Below, one piece after another: positions 16,113 through 24,365 of a stretch of DNA of 64,000 nucleotides. The stretch covers positions 1-64,000 of the forward strand of contig NZ_AXAZ01000018.1 of NCBI RefSeq assembly GCF_000473065.1, read 5' to 3'. Position 1 is the stretch's first letter; the number at the start of each line of letters is the position of its first letter. Source of the DNA: Bradyrhizobium sp. WSM1743. Lineage in GTDB: Bacteria; Pseudomonadota; Alphaproteobacteria; Rhizobiales; Xanthobacteraceae. The notes under the pieces were generated by a model. That model made no database searches, was not told the DNA's origin, and was given only the letters and a program-made list of their open reading frames with translations. The translations under genes and the position numbers were made by a program.

Positions 16113-17255
16113 TCAGATGTGATACGTCTTCAGCGGCGGAATGCCGTTGAACGCCACCGACGAGTAGGTCGACGTATAGGCCCCGGTGCCTTCGATCAGC
16201 ACCTTGTCGCCGATCTCGAGCGTCACGGGGAGCGGATACGGGCTCTTCTCGTACAGCACGTCGGCGCTGTCGCAGGTGGGACCTGCGAGCACGCACGGCG
16301 TCATGTCCGCGCCGTCGTGACGGGTGCGGATGGCGTAGCGGATCGACTCGTCCATGGTCTCGGCGAGACCGCCGAACTTGCCGATGTCGAGATAGACCCA
16401 GCGCACCTCGTCCTCGTCGCTCTTCTTCGAGATGAGCACGACCTCGGATTCGATGATGCCGGCGTTGCCCACCATGCCGCGGCCCGGCTCGATGATGGTC
16501 TCCGGGATCTGGTTGCCGAAGTGCTTGCGCAGCGCGCGGAAGATCGAGCGGCCGTAGGTGACGACCGGCGGCACGTCCTTCAGGTACTTGGTCGGGAAGC
16601 CGCCGCCCATGTTGACCATGGACAGGTTGATGCCGCGCTCGGCGCAGTCGCGGAACACCTGCGAGGCCATCGCCAGCGCACGGTCCCAGGCCTTCACCTT
16701 GCGCTGCTGCGAGCCGACATGGAAGGAGATGCCGCACGGCTCAAGCCCCAGACGCTTGGCGAGGTCGAGCACCTCGACCGCCATTTCCGGGTCGCAGCCG
16801 AACTTGCGCGACAGCGGCCACTCGGCGCCGGCGCAGTCATAGAGGATGCGGCAGAACACCTTCGCAGCCGGGGCGGCACGGGCGACCTTCTCGACCTCGG
16901 CGGCGCAATCGACCGCGAACAGCCGAATGCCGAGCGCGAAGGCGCGCGCGATGTCGCGCTCCTTCTTGATCGTGTTGCCGAAGGAGATGCGGTCGGGCGT
17001 CGCACCCGCGGCCAGCGCCATCTCGATCTCGGCGACGGTCGCGGTGTCGAAGCAGGAGCCCATGGACGCGAGCAGGGCCAGCACTTCCGGCGCCGGGTTC
17101 GCCTTGACGGCGTAGAACACGCGGCTGTCGGGCAGCGCCTTGGCGAAGCTCTGGTAATTGTCGCGCACGACCTCGAGGTCGACGACGAGGCACGGCTCGG
17201 TGTCGAGGCCATCCTTGCGGCGGTTGCGCAGGAATTCCTGGATACGTTCGGTCAT
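16113..17255 (-). CDS. odc: ornithine decarboxylase, PLP fold III type
   Basis: Converts ornithine to putrescine, the precursor of homospermidine. The 380-residue protein is of the eukaryote-like, alanine-racemase-fold (group IV) type. The PLP lysine is Lys51 in FYAVKANP, the phosphate-binding loop GGGFP is at 218-221, EPGRG is at 256-260, and Cys328-Asp329 in GPTCDSADV form the active-site pair donated across the dimer. ATG at 17255 is chosen: GGGAGA precedes it by five bases, and the longer frame to 17429 runs into the leader RNA. A lysine/ornithine dual specificity is possible. It has a long structured leader (17256-17782). Confidence 0.92.
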   Translation of the reverse strand: MTERIQEFLRNRRKDGLDTEPCLVVDLEVVRDNYQSFAKALPDSRVFYAVKANPAPEVLALLASMGSCFDTATVAEIEMALAAGATPDRISFGNTIKKERDIARAFALGIRLFAVDCAAEVEKVARAAPAAKVFCRILYDCAGAEWPLSRKFGCDPEMAVEVLDLAKRLGLEPCGISFHVGSQQRKVKAWDRALAMASQVFRDCAERGINLSMVNMGGGFPTKYLKDVPPVVTYGRSIFRALRKHFGNQIPETIIEPGRGMVGNAGIIESEVVLISKKSDEDEVRWVYLDIGKFGGLAETMDESIRYAIRTRHDGADMTPCVLAGPTCDSADVLYEKSPYPLPVTLEIGDKVLIEGTGAYTSTYSSVAFNGIPPLKTYHI

Positions 17256-17782
17256 GGCACTCTCCCAAACGGCCCAGCGACGGGCCCGTTCAAAACATGA
17301 CGTCGGATAAGAGTGCTCTGGCCGGATCGCGCGATGGAGGCGCGACGAAGCCATAAGACTCAAACCAGACTGTGCTGCCGTGGATTGGTTGGGAGTATTC
17401 CCGCCCGCACACCTGGCAATGAAGGACAAGCCTTTTCAGTAGCCCGCGCCGGCGTTGGACTGCCGGTAGAGACCAAAAAAGCCCGATCCGTCGTTGCTTT
17501 AAGTCGCGTCCCCCGTTGAGAGCGGGGTGCGCCGGTTCGCCTCCGGCTGCCAGTCACGGTTGCAAAGAGCGAAGTCACCTTCGACATGGCATCTCTTTGA
17601 GAGAGATGCTGGGCGCTCCGGGTTTGCTTCGTCGTCTGACCTTCGGTCTTGCGACATCAGGTCTTCGACTTCTGCACTTCCGAAGAGCCCCTCGGCTTCT
17701 TCACCCTTTGGCGGCTGTCCGGCCTCTTGTCCGGATACCTACCGACTGACACACGACCACAGGCACGTGCGAAATTGGGCAA
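17256..17782 (-). ncRNA. structured leader of ornithine decarboxylase, speF-type RNA candidate
   Basis: About 527 bases of non-coding leader precede the ornithine decarboxylase. On the minus strand it contains several hairpins: a perfect 8-bp stem GCATCTCT/AGAGATGC with five-base loop (17589-17609), CCCCG/CGGGG around 17510-17530, CCGG/CCGG around 17530-17550, and CCGGAC direct repeats near 17720. The speF RNA motif is a known large leader before this same gene class in alphaproteobacteria (Corbino and co-workers, 2005). Assignment rests on position and structure; I could not run a covariance search. A short frame starting at 17587 inside the leader could be a leader peptide but has a poor ribosome site. 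Confidence 0.55.
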
Positions 17783-17788
17783 GTCCGC

Positions 17789-17816
17789 ACATAAGCGTTT
17801 TGACTCTGCTTCGCAA
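17789..17816 (-). promoter_or_regulatory. candidate sigma-70-type promoter for the odc leader
   Basis: On the minus strand TTGCGA (17811-17816) and TTATGT (17789-17794) are spaced 16 bases apart. Transcription would start near 17782 and produce the long leader. The match is moderate. Confidence 0.35.
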
Positions 17817-17940
17817 GAATTTTTTTAGGCTGCGGACAGAATTGCCTAACGTCTGCTTGCGCGCTGTTGCGCGAGCGACGCGGAAGATGAACGCGCGTTA
17901 AGTTTTCGCTGTGCTGCGCGTTGCTGGCGCGCGAGAAGCG

Positions 17941-18195
17941 TCAGCGGCGCTTCGTGAAGGGCTCGACGCGTTGAGCGCCGCGGATGAACGCGGTCATCAC
18001 GAGCACGCCGAGTGTGAACAGCACGGCCTGGAGGATGTGCGCGCCTTGGTCGCCGAGCCCGAGCAGGATCGCGAGCGCCCAGCCGCCGGCGAAGGCTGCG
18101 CCGAACACCTCAGCGCCGATCAGGATGGCGGCGCTGACGACGGTGATGACACTGGGCCAGACGATCTGGCGGGAAGAGGAAGAAGGCGCGTTCAT
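17941..18195 (-). CDS. hypothetical small membrane protein, two helices
   Basis: An 84-residue protein with two clear hydrophobic helices (VITVVSAAILIGAEVFGAAFAGGWALAILLGLG and ILQAVLFTLGVLVMTAFI) and a basic C-terminal tail ending FTKRR. The ATG at 18195 is preferred because the longer frame upstream overlaps the start of the divergent oligopeptidase gene and has no membrane or family features. It is divergent from that gene with 136 bases between the two starts. I do not recognise a family. Confidence 0.65.
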   Translation of the reverse strand: MNAPSSSSRQIVWPSVITVVSAAILIGAEVFGAAFAGGWALAILLGLGDQGAHILQAVLFTLGVLVMTAFIRGAQRVEPFTKRR

Positions 18196-18331
18196 GGGGC
18201 TCAGAGGTCCTGACTTCGAGGGCCGCAATCTCCCCGAAAAGGCGGCCGGGAGCAAGGGCAAATGGCCCAAAAAAGCCCCATCGCGTGCTATAGCTGGCCG
18301 CAACAATCGAGCCACGAAAACCGGATTTGTG

Positions 18332-20413
18332 ATGTCAGAATCCCGCCAAATTATGGACGCCGAGACGAACCCGCTGCTGAAGGCCTGGGTGACGCCGTTT
18401 GCGACCCCGCCCTTCGACGAGATCCAGCCGGAGCACTTCCTCCCGGCGTTCAAGCAGGCCTTTGCCGATCACGCCGCCGAGATCGCGGCGATCACCAATG
18501 ATCCGGCGGCGCCCGACTTCGCCAACACCATCACGGCGCTGGAGCGCTCGGGCAAGCTGCTGAGCAAGGTCGCGGCGGTCTTCTACGACCTCGTCTCGGC
18601 GCATTCCAACCCGGCCATCCTGGAGATCGACAAGGAGGTCTCCTTGCGGATGGCGCGGCACTGGAATCCGATCATGATGAACGCGGTGCTGTTCGGCCGC
18701 ATCGCCCAGCTGCACGAGAACCGCGTCAATCTTGGGCTCACGCCCGAGCAGCTGCGCCTCTTGGAGCGCACCTACACCCGATTCCACCGCGCCGGCGCCG
18801 GTCTCTCCGAAGAGGCCAAGGCGCGAATGGCCGAGATCAACGAGAGGCTCGCCCAGCTCGGCACCAGCTTCAGCCACCATCTGCTCGGCGACGAGCAGGA
18901 CTGGTTCATGGAGCTCGGGGAGGCCGACCGCCAGGGCCTGCCGGAGAGCTTCGTCGCTGGCGCCAAGGCTGCGGCAGAAGAAAGCGGCATGGCAGGCAAG
19001 GCCATCGTCACGTTGTCGCGCTCCCCGGTCGAACAATTCCTGAAGAGCTCTGCCCGGCGTGACCTCCGCGAGAAGGTCTACAAAGCCTTCATCGCGCGTG
19101 GCGACAACGGCAACGCCAACGACAACAACGGAACCATTGTCGAGATTCTGAAGCTGCGCGAGGAGAGCGCCAAGCTCTTGGGCTACCCGACTTTCGCCGC
19201 CTACCGGCTCGAAGACTCCATGGCCAAGACGCCGGAAGCGGTGCGGGGCCTTTTGGAGCGGGTCTGGAAGCCGGCGAGGGCGCGGGCACTCGCCGACCGC
19301 GACGAGATGCAGGCGCTGATTACGGCCGAGGGCGGCAATTTCAAGCTCGCGCCCTGGGACTGGCGCTTTTACGCCGAGAAGCTGCGCCTTCAGCGCGCCA
19401 ATTTCGACGACGCCGCGATCAAGCCCTATCTTTCGCTCGACCACATGATTGCCGCCGCCTTCGACTGCGCCACGCGCCTGTTCGGCATCACCTTCGAGGA
19501 GCGCAAGGACGTTCCGGTCTGGCACCCCGACGTCCGGGTCTGGGAGGTGAAGGGGCCGGACGGCAAGCACAAGGCGCTGTTCTATGGCGACTACTTCGCC
19601 CGGCCGTCGAAGCGCTCCGGCGCCTGGATGACCTCGCTGCGCGACCAGCAGAAGCTCGACGGCGACGTCGCGCCGCTGGTTCTCAACATCTGCAATTTCG
19701 CCAAGGGCGCCGACGGCGAGCCTTCGCTGCTGTCGCCCGACGATGCCCGCACTCTGTTCCACGAATTCGGCCACGGCCTGCATGGCATGCTCTCCAACGT
19801 GACCTATCCCTCGCTGTCGGGCACCTCCGTATTCACCGATTTCGTCGAGCTGCCGTCCCAGCTCTACGAGCACTGGCAGGAGCGGCCCGAGGTGCTGCAA
19901 AAGTTCGCCCGCCACTACCAGACCGGCGAGCCGCTGCCGGACGACCTGCTCCAGCGCTTCCTTGCCGCGCGGAAATTCAACCAGGGTTTTGCTACGGTCG
20001 AGTTCGTCTCCTCGGCGCTGATCGATCTCGAGTTCCATACCCAGCCGGCATCGGCCGCAGAGGACGTGCGTGCGTTCGAGAGACGCGAGCTGGAGAAGAT
20101 CGGCATGCCCGAGGAGATCGCGCTGCGTCACCGGCCCACGCAGTTCGGTCACATCTTCACCGGCGACCACTACGCTGCCGGTTACTACAGCTACATGTGG
20201 TCGGAGGTGATGGACGCCGACGCCTTCGGCGCCTTCGAGGAGGCCGGCGACATCTTCGATCCTGCGGTGGCCAAGCGCCTGCACGACGACATCTACTCTT
20301 CCGGCGGATCGATCGATCCGGAGGCCGCTTACGAGGCCTTCCGCGGCCGCCCGCCCGAGCCGGACGCGCTGCTGCGCCGCCGCGGCCTGCTCGAAACGGC
20401 GAAGGCCGCCTGA
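18332..20413 (+). CDS. M3 family oligopeptidase
   Basis: A 693-residue cytosolic zinc metallopeptidase of the thimet oligopeptidase/Dcp family, which degrades short peptides. The zinc motif HEFGH is at 477-481 with the downstream Glu in the SGTSVFTDFVELPSQ helix, and the substrate-binding HIFTGDHYAAGYYSY segment near the C-terminus is typical of Dcp/OpdA proteins. ATG at 18332 is used; ATG at 18353 is also possible. Its stop overlaps the start of the DUF1007 gene (TGATG), so it heads a three-gene coupled operon with a nickel/cobalt exporter. Confidence 0.92.
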   Translation: MSESRQIMDAETNPLLKAWVTPFATPPFDEIQPEHFLPAFKQAFADHAAEIAAITNDPAAPDFANTITALERSGKLLSKVAAVFYDLVSAHSNPAILEIDKEVSLRMARHWNPIMMNAVLFGRIAQLHENRVNLGLTPEQLRLLERTYTRFHRAGAGLSEEAKARMAEINERLAQLGTSFSHHLLGDEQDWFMELGEADRQGLPESFVAGAKAAAEESGMAGKAIVTLSRSPVEQFLKSSARRDLREKVYKAFIARGDNGNANDNNGTIVEILKLREESAKLLGYPTFAAYRLEDSMAKTPEAVRGLLERVWKPARARALADRDEMQALITAEGGNFKLAPWDWRFYAEKLRLQRANFDDAAIKPYLSLDHMIAAAFDCATRLFGITFEERKDVPVWHPDVRVWEVKGPDGKHKALFYGDYFARPSKRSGAWMTSLRDQQKLDGDVAPLVLNICNFAKGADGEPSLLSPDDARTLFHEFGHGLHGMLSNVTYPSLSGTSVFTDFVELPSQLYEHWQERPEVLQKFARHYQTGEPLPDDLLQRFLAARKFNQGFATVEFVSSALIDLEFHTQPASAAEDVRAFERRELEKIGMPEEIALRHRPTQFGHIFTGDHYAAGYYSYMWSEVMDADAFGAFEEAGDIFDPAVAKRLHDDIYSSGGSIDPEAAYEAFRGRPPEPDALLRRRGLLETAKAA

Positions 20414-21051
20414 TGGGCATGCGCGCTCTGTTCGGATGGCTGCTCGCCGCTGGCCTCACGCTCGCTTCGGGTGCGGCGCAGGCGCATCCGCATGTCTGGA
20501 TCACCGCCACCAGCGAGCTGCTCTACGCCGCGGACGGCAGCATTACGGGCGTGCGCCACGCCTGGACCTTCGACGACATGTTCTCGGCCTATGCGGTGCA
20601 GGGGCTCGAGAGCAAGACCAAGGGCGCCTACACAAGCGAGGAGCTCAAGCCGCTGGCACAGACCAACGTCGAGTCGCTCAAGGAATATGCCTACTTCACC
20701 TTTGCGCGAGCCGACGGCAAGAAGGAGCGATTCCAGGAGCCGGTCGACTACTTCCTCGACTACAAGGACACGGTGCTGACCCTCCACTTCACGCTGCCGC
20801 TGAAGAACCCGGTCAAGCCCAAGCAGCTGGTGCTGGAAGTGTTCGACCGCTCGTTCTTCATCGACTTCCAGATGGCCAAGGACAGTCCAGTCAAGCTGGT
20901 CGGTGCGCCCGCGGGCTGCCAGATGAAGCTGGAACGGCCGAACGACGGCACCGCGAGTGCGCAGAAGCTGAACGAGCAGACCTTCCTGAACGGCGAGAAC
21001 TCGAATTTCGGCATGATGTTCGCCAACAAGATCACGGTGGATTGCCCTTGA
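20413..21051 (+). CDS. DUF1007 family periplasmic protein
   Basis: A 212-residue exported protein with a signal peptide ending AAQA at about residue 24, so the mature protein starts with HPHVWI. The HPHVWI start is the hallmark of DUF1007, found next to NicO-type nickel/cobalt exporters; the mature N-terminus HPH could bind metal. Its start overlaps the peptidase stop and its stop overlaps the exporter start (TTGA), so the three are translationally coupled. A role in passing metal to or from the exporter in the periplasm is inferred. Confidence 0.88.
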   Translation: MGMRALFGWLLAAGLTLASGAAQAHPHVWITATSELLYAADGSITGVRHAWTFDDMFSAYAVQGLESKTKGAYTSEELKPLAQTNVESLKEYAYFTFARADGKKERFQEPVDYFLDYKDTVLTLHFTLPLKNPVKPKQLVLEVFDRSFFIDFQMAKDSPVKLVGAPAGCQMKLERPNDGTASAQKLNEQTFLNGENSNFGMMFANKITVDCP

Positions 21052-22160
21052 AGCCGCAACTCTCCCTGCTCGCGCGCGGGCTGCTCGCTGGCGCCGCCAT
21101 TGTCCTTGTGCTCGGCATGGCCGACGCCGCGCTCCACGATCTGCTCGCGCAAAATCCGTTTGGCGCGCCGCGACCCGCGCAGGCAGCCGAACCCGAGGCC
21201 AGCGGCCTCATCGGCTGGCTGTTGGCAAAACAGTCGGAATTCTATCGCCAGATGTCGGCGACGATCCGGGCCGCGAAATCCGACGGCTCGGCCGTGTGGA
21301 CACTGCTGTTCATCTCGTTTGCCTACGGCATCTTTCACGCCGCTGGTCCCGGCCATGGCAAGGCGGTGATCGCCTCTTATCTAGTCGCCAATCGCGAGAC
21401 CGCGCGCCGCGGCATCGCGCTGTCCTTTGCCTCCGCCCTGATGCAGTCGCTGGTCGCGATCCTCATCGTCGGTATCTCGGCCTGGGTGCTGAACGCGACG
21501 GCGAAAACCATGTGCAAGGCGGAAGGCGTGATCGAGATCGCGAGCTATGCCCTGATTGCAGCGTTCGGACTGCGCCTGGTTTGGGTCAAGGGCGGCGCCT
21601 TCATCCGCGCGCTCCAGACGACCCAGCCGGTGCCGGCGATTGCGGGCCTGCCGCACAATCGTGATCACCATCATGATGATGCTCATGACCATCACGGCCA
21701 CGATCATCATCACCACGATCACAGTCACGCTCACGCCCATCACCACCACGAGCAAGCTCACGTTCATGACGAGCATTGCGGCCACTCCCATGGCCCCACC
21801 CCCAGCGAGCTCGCCGGCCCCGGCGGCTGGCGGCGCGGCTTTGCGGCGATCCTCACCGTCGGCATCCGTCCCTGCTCCGGCGCCATCCTGATGCTGGTGT
21901 TCGCGCTCGCCCAGGGCCTGTTCTGGGCCGGCATCGCCGCCACCTTCCTGATGGGGCTCGGCACCGCCATCACGGTCGCGGCGATCGCAGTCGTCGCCGT
22001 CTCCGCGAAGGACATCGCCGCTCGCCTCAGCGCCGGCCGCGACGGCGGCGGCGCGCTGTTCATGCGCGGCATCGAATTCGGCGCCGCCGGCCTGGTCCTG
22101 CTGTTCGGCGTCGGCCTCTTGTTCGGCTACATCGCGGCTGAACGGACGACGTGTTTTTGA
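21048..22160 (+). CDS. nickel/cobalt exporter, NicO (NreB/RcnA) family
   Basis: A 370-residue inner-membrane transporter. The motif FHAAGPGHGKAV with the two His of the HAAGPGHGK signature marks the NicO family, and GIRPCSGA is the second conserved signature. Between them a cytosolic loop holds a dense His/Asp tract (about 21656-21790) that should bind Ni or Co. TTG at 21048 is chosen: it overlaps the DUF1007 stop, and it leads directly into the first hydrophobic helix. The longer upstream frame is a shadow of DUF1007. Direction is export by analogy with RcnA. Confidence 0.85.
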   Translation: MKPQLSLLARGLLAGAAIVLVLGMADAALHDLLAQNPFGAPRPAQAAEPEASGLIGWLLAKQSEFYRQMSATIRAAKSDGSAVWTLLFISFAYGIFHAAGPGHGKAVIASYLVANRETARRGIALSFASALMQSLVAILIVGISAWVLNATAKTMCKAEGVIEIASYALIAAFGLRLVWVKGGAFIRALQTTQPVPAIAGLPHNRDHHHDDAHDHHGHDHHHHDHSHAHAHHHHEQAHVHDEHCGHSHGPTPSELAGPGGWRRGFAAILTVGIRPCSGAILMLVFALAQGLFWAGIAATFLMGLGTAITVAAIAVVAVSAKDIAARLSAGRDGGGALFMRGIEFGAAGLVLLFGVGLLFGYIAAERTTCF

Positions 22161-22170
22161 AGGCAAGCTC

Positions 22171-22313
22171 TCGTGCCCCGGACGCAGCGCAGCGTCCCCT
22201 CGACGATGCGCTGCAGAGCCGGGGCCCATCTTTTCCGTACAATCGCGTGGCGCGCTCTGGGTCCCGGCTCTGCGAAGCAGCGCAAGAGCGCTGCACCGCG
22301 TCCGGGACACGAG
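22171..22313. repeat. GC-rich mosaic palindrome (CCCGGACGC family)
   Basis: Second copy of the family seen at 2079-2194, with outer arms TCGTGCCCCGGACGC and GCGTCCGGGACACGA. Inner hairpins are built of AGAGCCGGGGCCC and GGGTCCCGGCTCT. It lies downstream of the exporter gene. Confidence 0.75.
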
Positions 22314-22387
22314 AGCCCGCCCTTTGCGAACTCCCTCCGGTCAGCTATTCAGGTACCAAAACCAACAAGAACGGTCGGGGGAATTCG

Positions 22388-22825
22388 ATGTCGCGCGAAA
22401 ACTTCTGGTTCTTCCATCCATTCCGGGTGCGCTATTCTGAGATCGATGGGCAGGGCGTCGTCTTCAACGCGCATTACCTGACCTATTTCGACACCAGCAT
22501 CACCGAATATTTCCGCGCGCTCGGCTTCGACCAATATGCCGACGCGCAGGCGAGCGGCATCGATTTTCACGTTGTCAAGTCTGTCATCGAGTACAAGGCG
22601 CCGGTCCGCTTCGACTGGGAGCTTGACGTTGGCGTGCGCGTGGCACGGATTGGCAATTCGAGCCTTGTCTTCGAGCTTGCCATCTTCCTGAAAGGCGGCA
22701 CTGACGCGCTGGTGACCGGCGAGATCGTCTGGGTCTACACGGACCAGAAGACCCATCGCCCGGTCACGATCCCGGCATCAATGCGGGCGCTGATCGCGAC
22801 ACGGGAGCGTCATCTGGCGGCTTGA
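22388..22825 (+). CDS. acyl-CoA thioesterase, 4HBT/YbgC family
   Basis: A 145-residue hot-dog-fold thioesterase. The N-terminal motif VRYSEIDGQGVVFNAHYLTYFD carries the catalytic Asp20 and the conserved hydrophobic contact region of YbgC/4-hydroxybenzoyl-CoA thioesterases (D-x-x-G-x-V-x-x-x-x-Y). It hydrolyses acyl-CoA esters; the chain type is not evident. ATG at 22388 lies behind GGGGGAATTCG, a good ribosome site, and discards the upstream in-frame extension, which overlaps the repeat. Confidence 0.88.
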   Translation: MSRENFWFFHPFRVRYSEIDGQGVVFNAHYLTYFDTSITEYFRALGFDQYADAQASGIDFHVVKSVIEYKAPVRFDWELDVGVRVARIGNSSLVFELAIFLKGGTDALVTGEIVWVYTDQKTHRPVTIPASMRALIATRERHLAA

Positions 22826-22836
22826 GGCCGCCACCC

Positions 22837-23235
22837 TCACACCGGCAGAAACCGCTTCAATGCCGGCATGAAGAAGATCCCGAGATTGATCGCAAAGCCG
22901 ATGGTCCAGAGGATCGAGCGCAGCGTCGGGCGGTTGCCGAGATAGGTCAGCACATAGGCGATCCGCACGATCAGGAACAGCGCCGCGAGCTCGTCGATCA
23001 GCCGCTGCGGCGAGTCCCTGAATTCGGCGAGCAGCACCGCGAAGGCGAAGAACGGGAAGGTCTCGATGCCGTTCTGGTGGGCGCCGAGAGCGCGTTGTGA
23101 GAGGGCGTCCTCGTAGAACGCGGGGTCGCGCGGCCGGGAATTGTCGAAGCGGCGAAACCTGATCCATTTGATCGAGGCGATCGTGGACAGATAAAGCAGC
23201 AGCGCCCCGAATACGCACCATTCCGCGAGCGTCAT
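22837..23235 (-). CDS. MAPEG family membrane protein
   Basis: A 132-residue membrane protein with about four helices of the MAPEG type (membrane-associated proteins in eicosanoid and glutathione metabolism). The segment ALGAHQNGIETFPFFAFAVLLAE is the family hallmark, with the R-x-x-x-N-x-x-E-like HQNGIE core, and RIAYVLTYLGNRPTLRSILW is the third-helix signature. ATG at 23235 has GGGGGAGGG directly before it; the ATG three bases earlier and a far longer frame are less likely. It converges with the thioesterase gene and is divergent from hemH. Confidence 0.85.
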   Translation of the reverse strand: MTLAEWCVFGALLLYLSTIASIKWIRFRRFDNSRPRDPAFYEDALSQRALGAHQNGIETFPFFAFAVLLAEFRDSPQRLIDELAALFLIVRIAYVLTYLGNRPTLRSILWTIGFAINLGIFFMPALKRFLPV

Positions 23236-23317
23236 CATCCCTCCCCCGCTTGGGTGCGACCCTACCGAAACCGCCCTCATCTTGACAAGTTCGGACCAAC
23301 GCGCGACCCACAGAGCC

Positions 23318-24355
23318 ATGACCAGCGTCGTCCCCATCGAGACTGCGAAACCGGCCGCGAAACCCGCCCTGCCGCATGTGGGCGTGCTCCTGATCAATCT
23401 CGGAACGCCTGACACCGCGGATGCCCCCGGCGTGCGCGTCTACCTCAAGGAGTTTCTCAGTGACGCCCGCGTCATCGAGGACCAGGGCCTGATCTGGAAG
23501 CTGGTGCTGAACGGGATCATCCTGCGCAGCCGTCCCCGCACCAAGGCCCTCGATTACCGGAAGATCTGGAACAATGAGCGGAACGAGTCGCCGCTGAAAA
23601 CCATCACGCGCTCGCAAAGCGACAAGCTCGCAGCCGCCTTGTCGGACCGCGACCATGTCGTTGTCGATTGGGCGATGCGCTACGGCAATCCCTCGATCAA
23701 ATCCGGCATCGACGCGCTGATCGCAAAAGGCTGTGAGCGCATCCTGGCCGTGCCGCTCTATCCGCAATATTCCGCCTCGACCTCGGCGACCGTCTGCGAC
23801 GAGGTGTTCCGCGTGCTGGCGCAGCTTCGCAACCAGCCAACGCTGCGGGTGACGCCGCCCTACTATGACGAGGCGGCCTATATCGAGGCGCTCGCGACCT
23901 CGATCGAGACGCATCTGGCGACGCTGTCCTTTAAGCCGGAGCTGATCGTGGCGTCCTTTCACGGCATGCCGAAATCCTATGTCGACAAGGGCGACCCCTA
24001 TCAGCAGCACTGCATCGCAACGACAGAGGCGCTGCGCCGCCGGCTCGGCTTGGACGAGACAAAGCTGCTGCTGACCTTCCAGTCCCGCTTCGGCAATGAC
24101 GAATGGCTCCAGCCCTACACCGACAAGACCATGGAGCGGCTCGCCAAGGAAGGCGTGCGGCGGATCGCGGTGGTGACGCCGGGCTTTTCCGCCGATTGCC
24201 TGGAGACGCTGGAGGAGATCGCGCAGGAGAATGCCGAGATCTTCAAGCACAATGGTGGCGAAGAGTTTTTCGCGATCCCGTGCCTCAACGACAGCGCATC
24301 AGGCATGGACGTGATCTGCAGCCTGGTGCTGCGTGAGCTTCAGGGCTGGATCTGA
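23318..24355 (+). CDS. hemH: ferrochelatase
   Basis: Inserts Fe2+ into protoporphyrin IX, the last step of haem synthesis, at the inner membrane face. The 345-residue protein has the family length. The metal-site His is His215 in ASFHGMPKSYVDKGDPY, and the catalytic Glu lies in the CLETLEEI segment of the PGFSADCLETLEE signature. The N-terminal GVLLINLGTPD is typical. ATG at 23318 is preferred over 23282, giving a 28-residue Ala/Pro-rich leader ahead of the core. It lies alone with a substrate-binding protein gene ten bases downstream, which seems functionally unrelated. Confidence 0.95.
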   Translation: MTSVVPIETAKPAAKPALPHVGVLLINLGTPDTADAPGVRVYLKEFLSDARVIEDQGLIWKLVLNGIILRSRPRTKALDYRKIWNNERNESPLKTITRSQSDKLAAALSDRDHVVVDWAMRYGNPSIKSGIDALIAKGCERILAVPLYPQYSASTSATVCDEVFRVLAQLRNQPTLRVTPPYYDEAAYIEALATSIETHLATLSFKPELIVASFHGMPKSYVDKGDPYQQHCIATTEALRRRLGLDETKLLLTFQSRFGNDEWLQPYTDKTMERLAKEGVRRIAVVTPGFSADCLETLEEIAQENAEIFKHNGGEEFFAIPCLNDSASGMDVICSLVLRELQGWI

Positions 24356-24365
24356 GGGGCGCCCC

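Noticed and set aside
17360..17587. 75-codon frame inside the ornithine decarboxylase leader
   Set aside because: It starts at the foot of the 17589-17609 hairpin but has only a weak AGAG ribosome site and no conserved features; kept only as a possible leader peptide in the leader entry.
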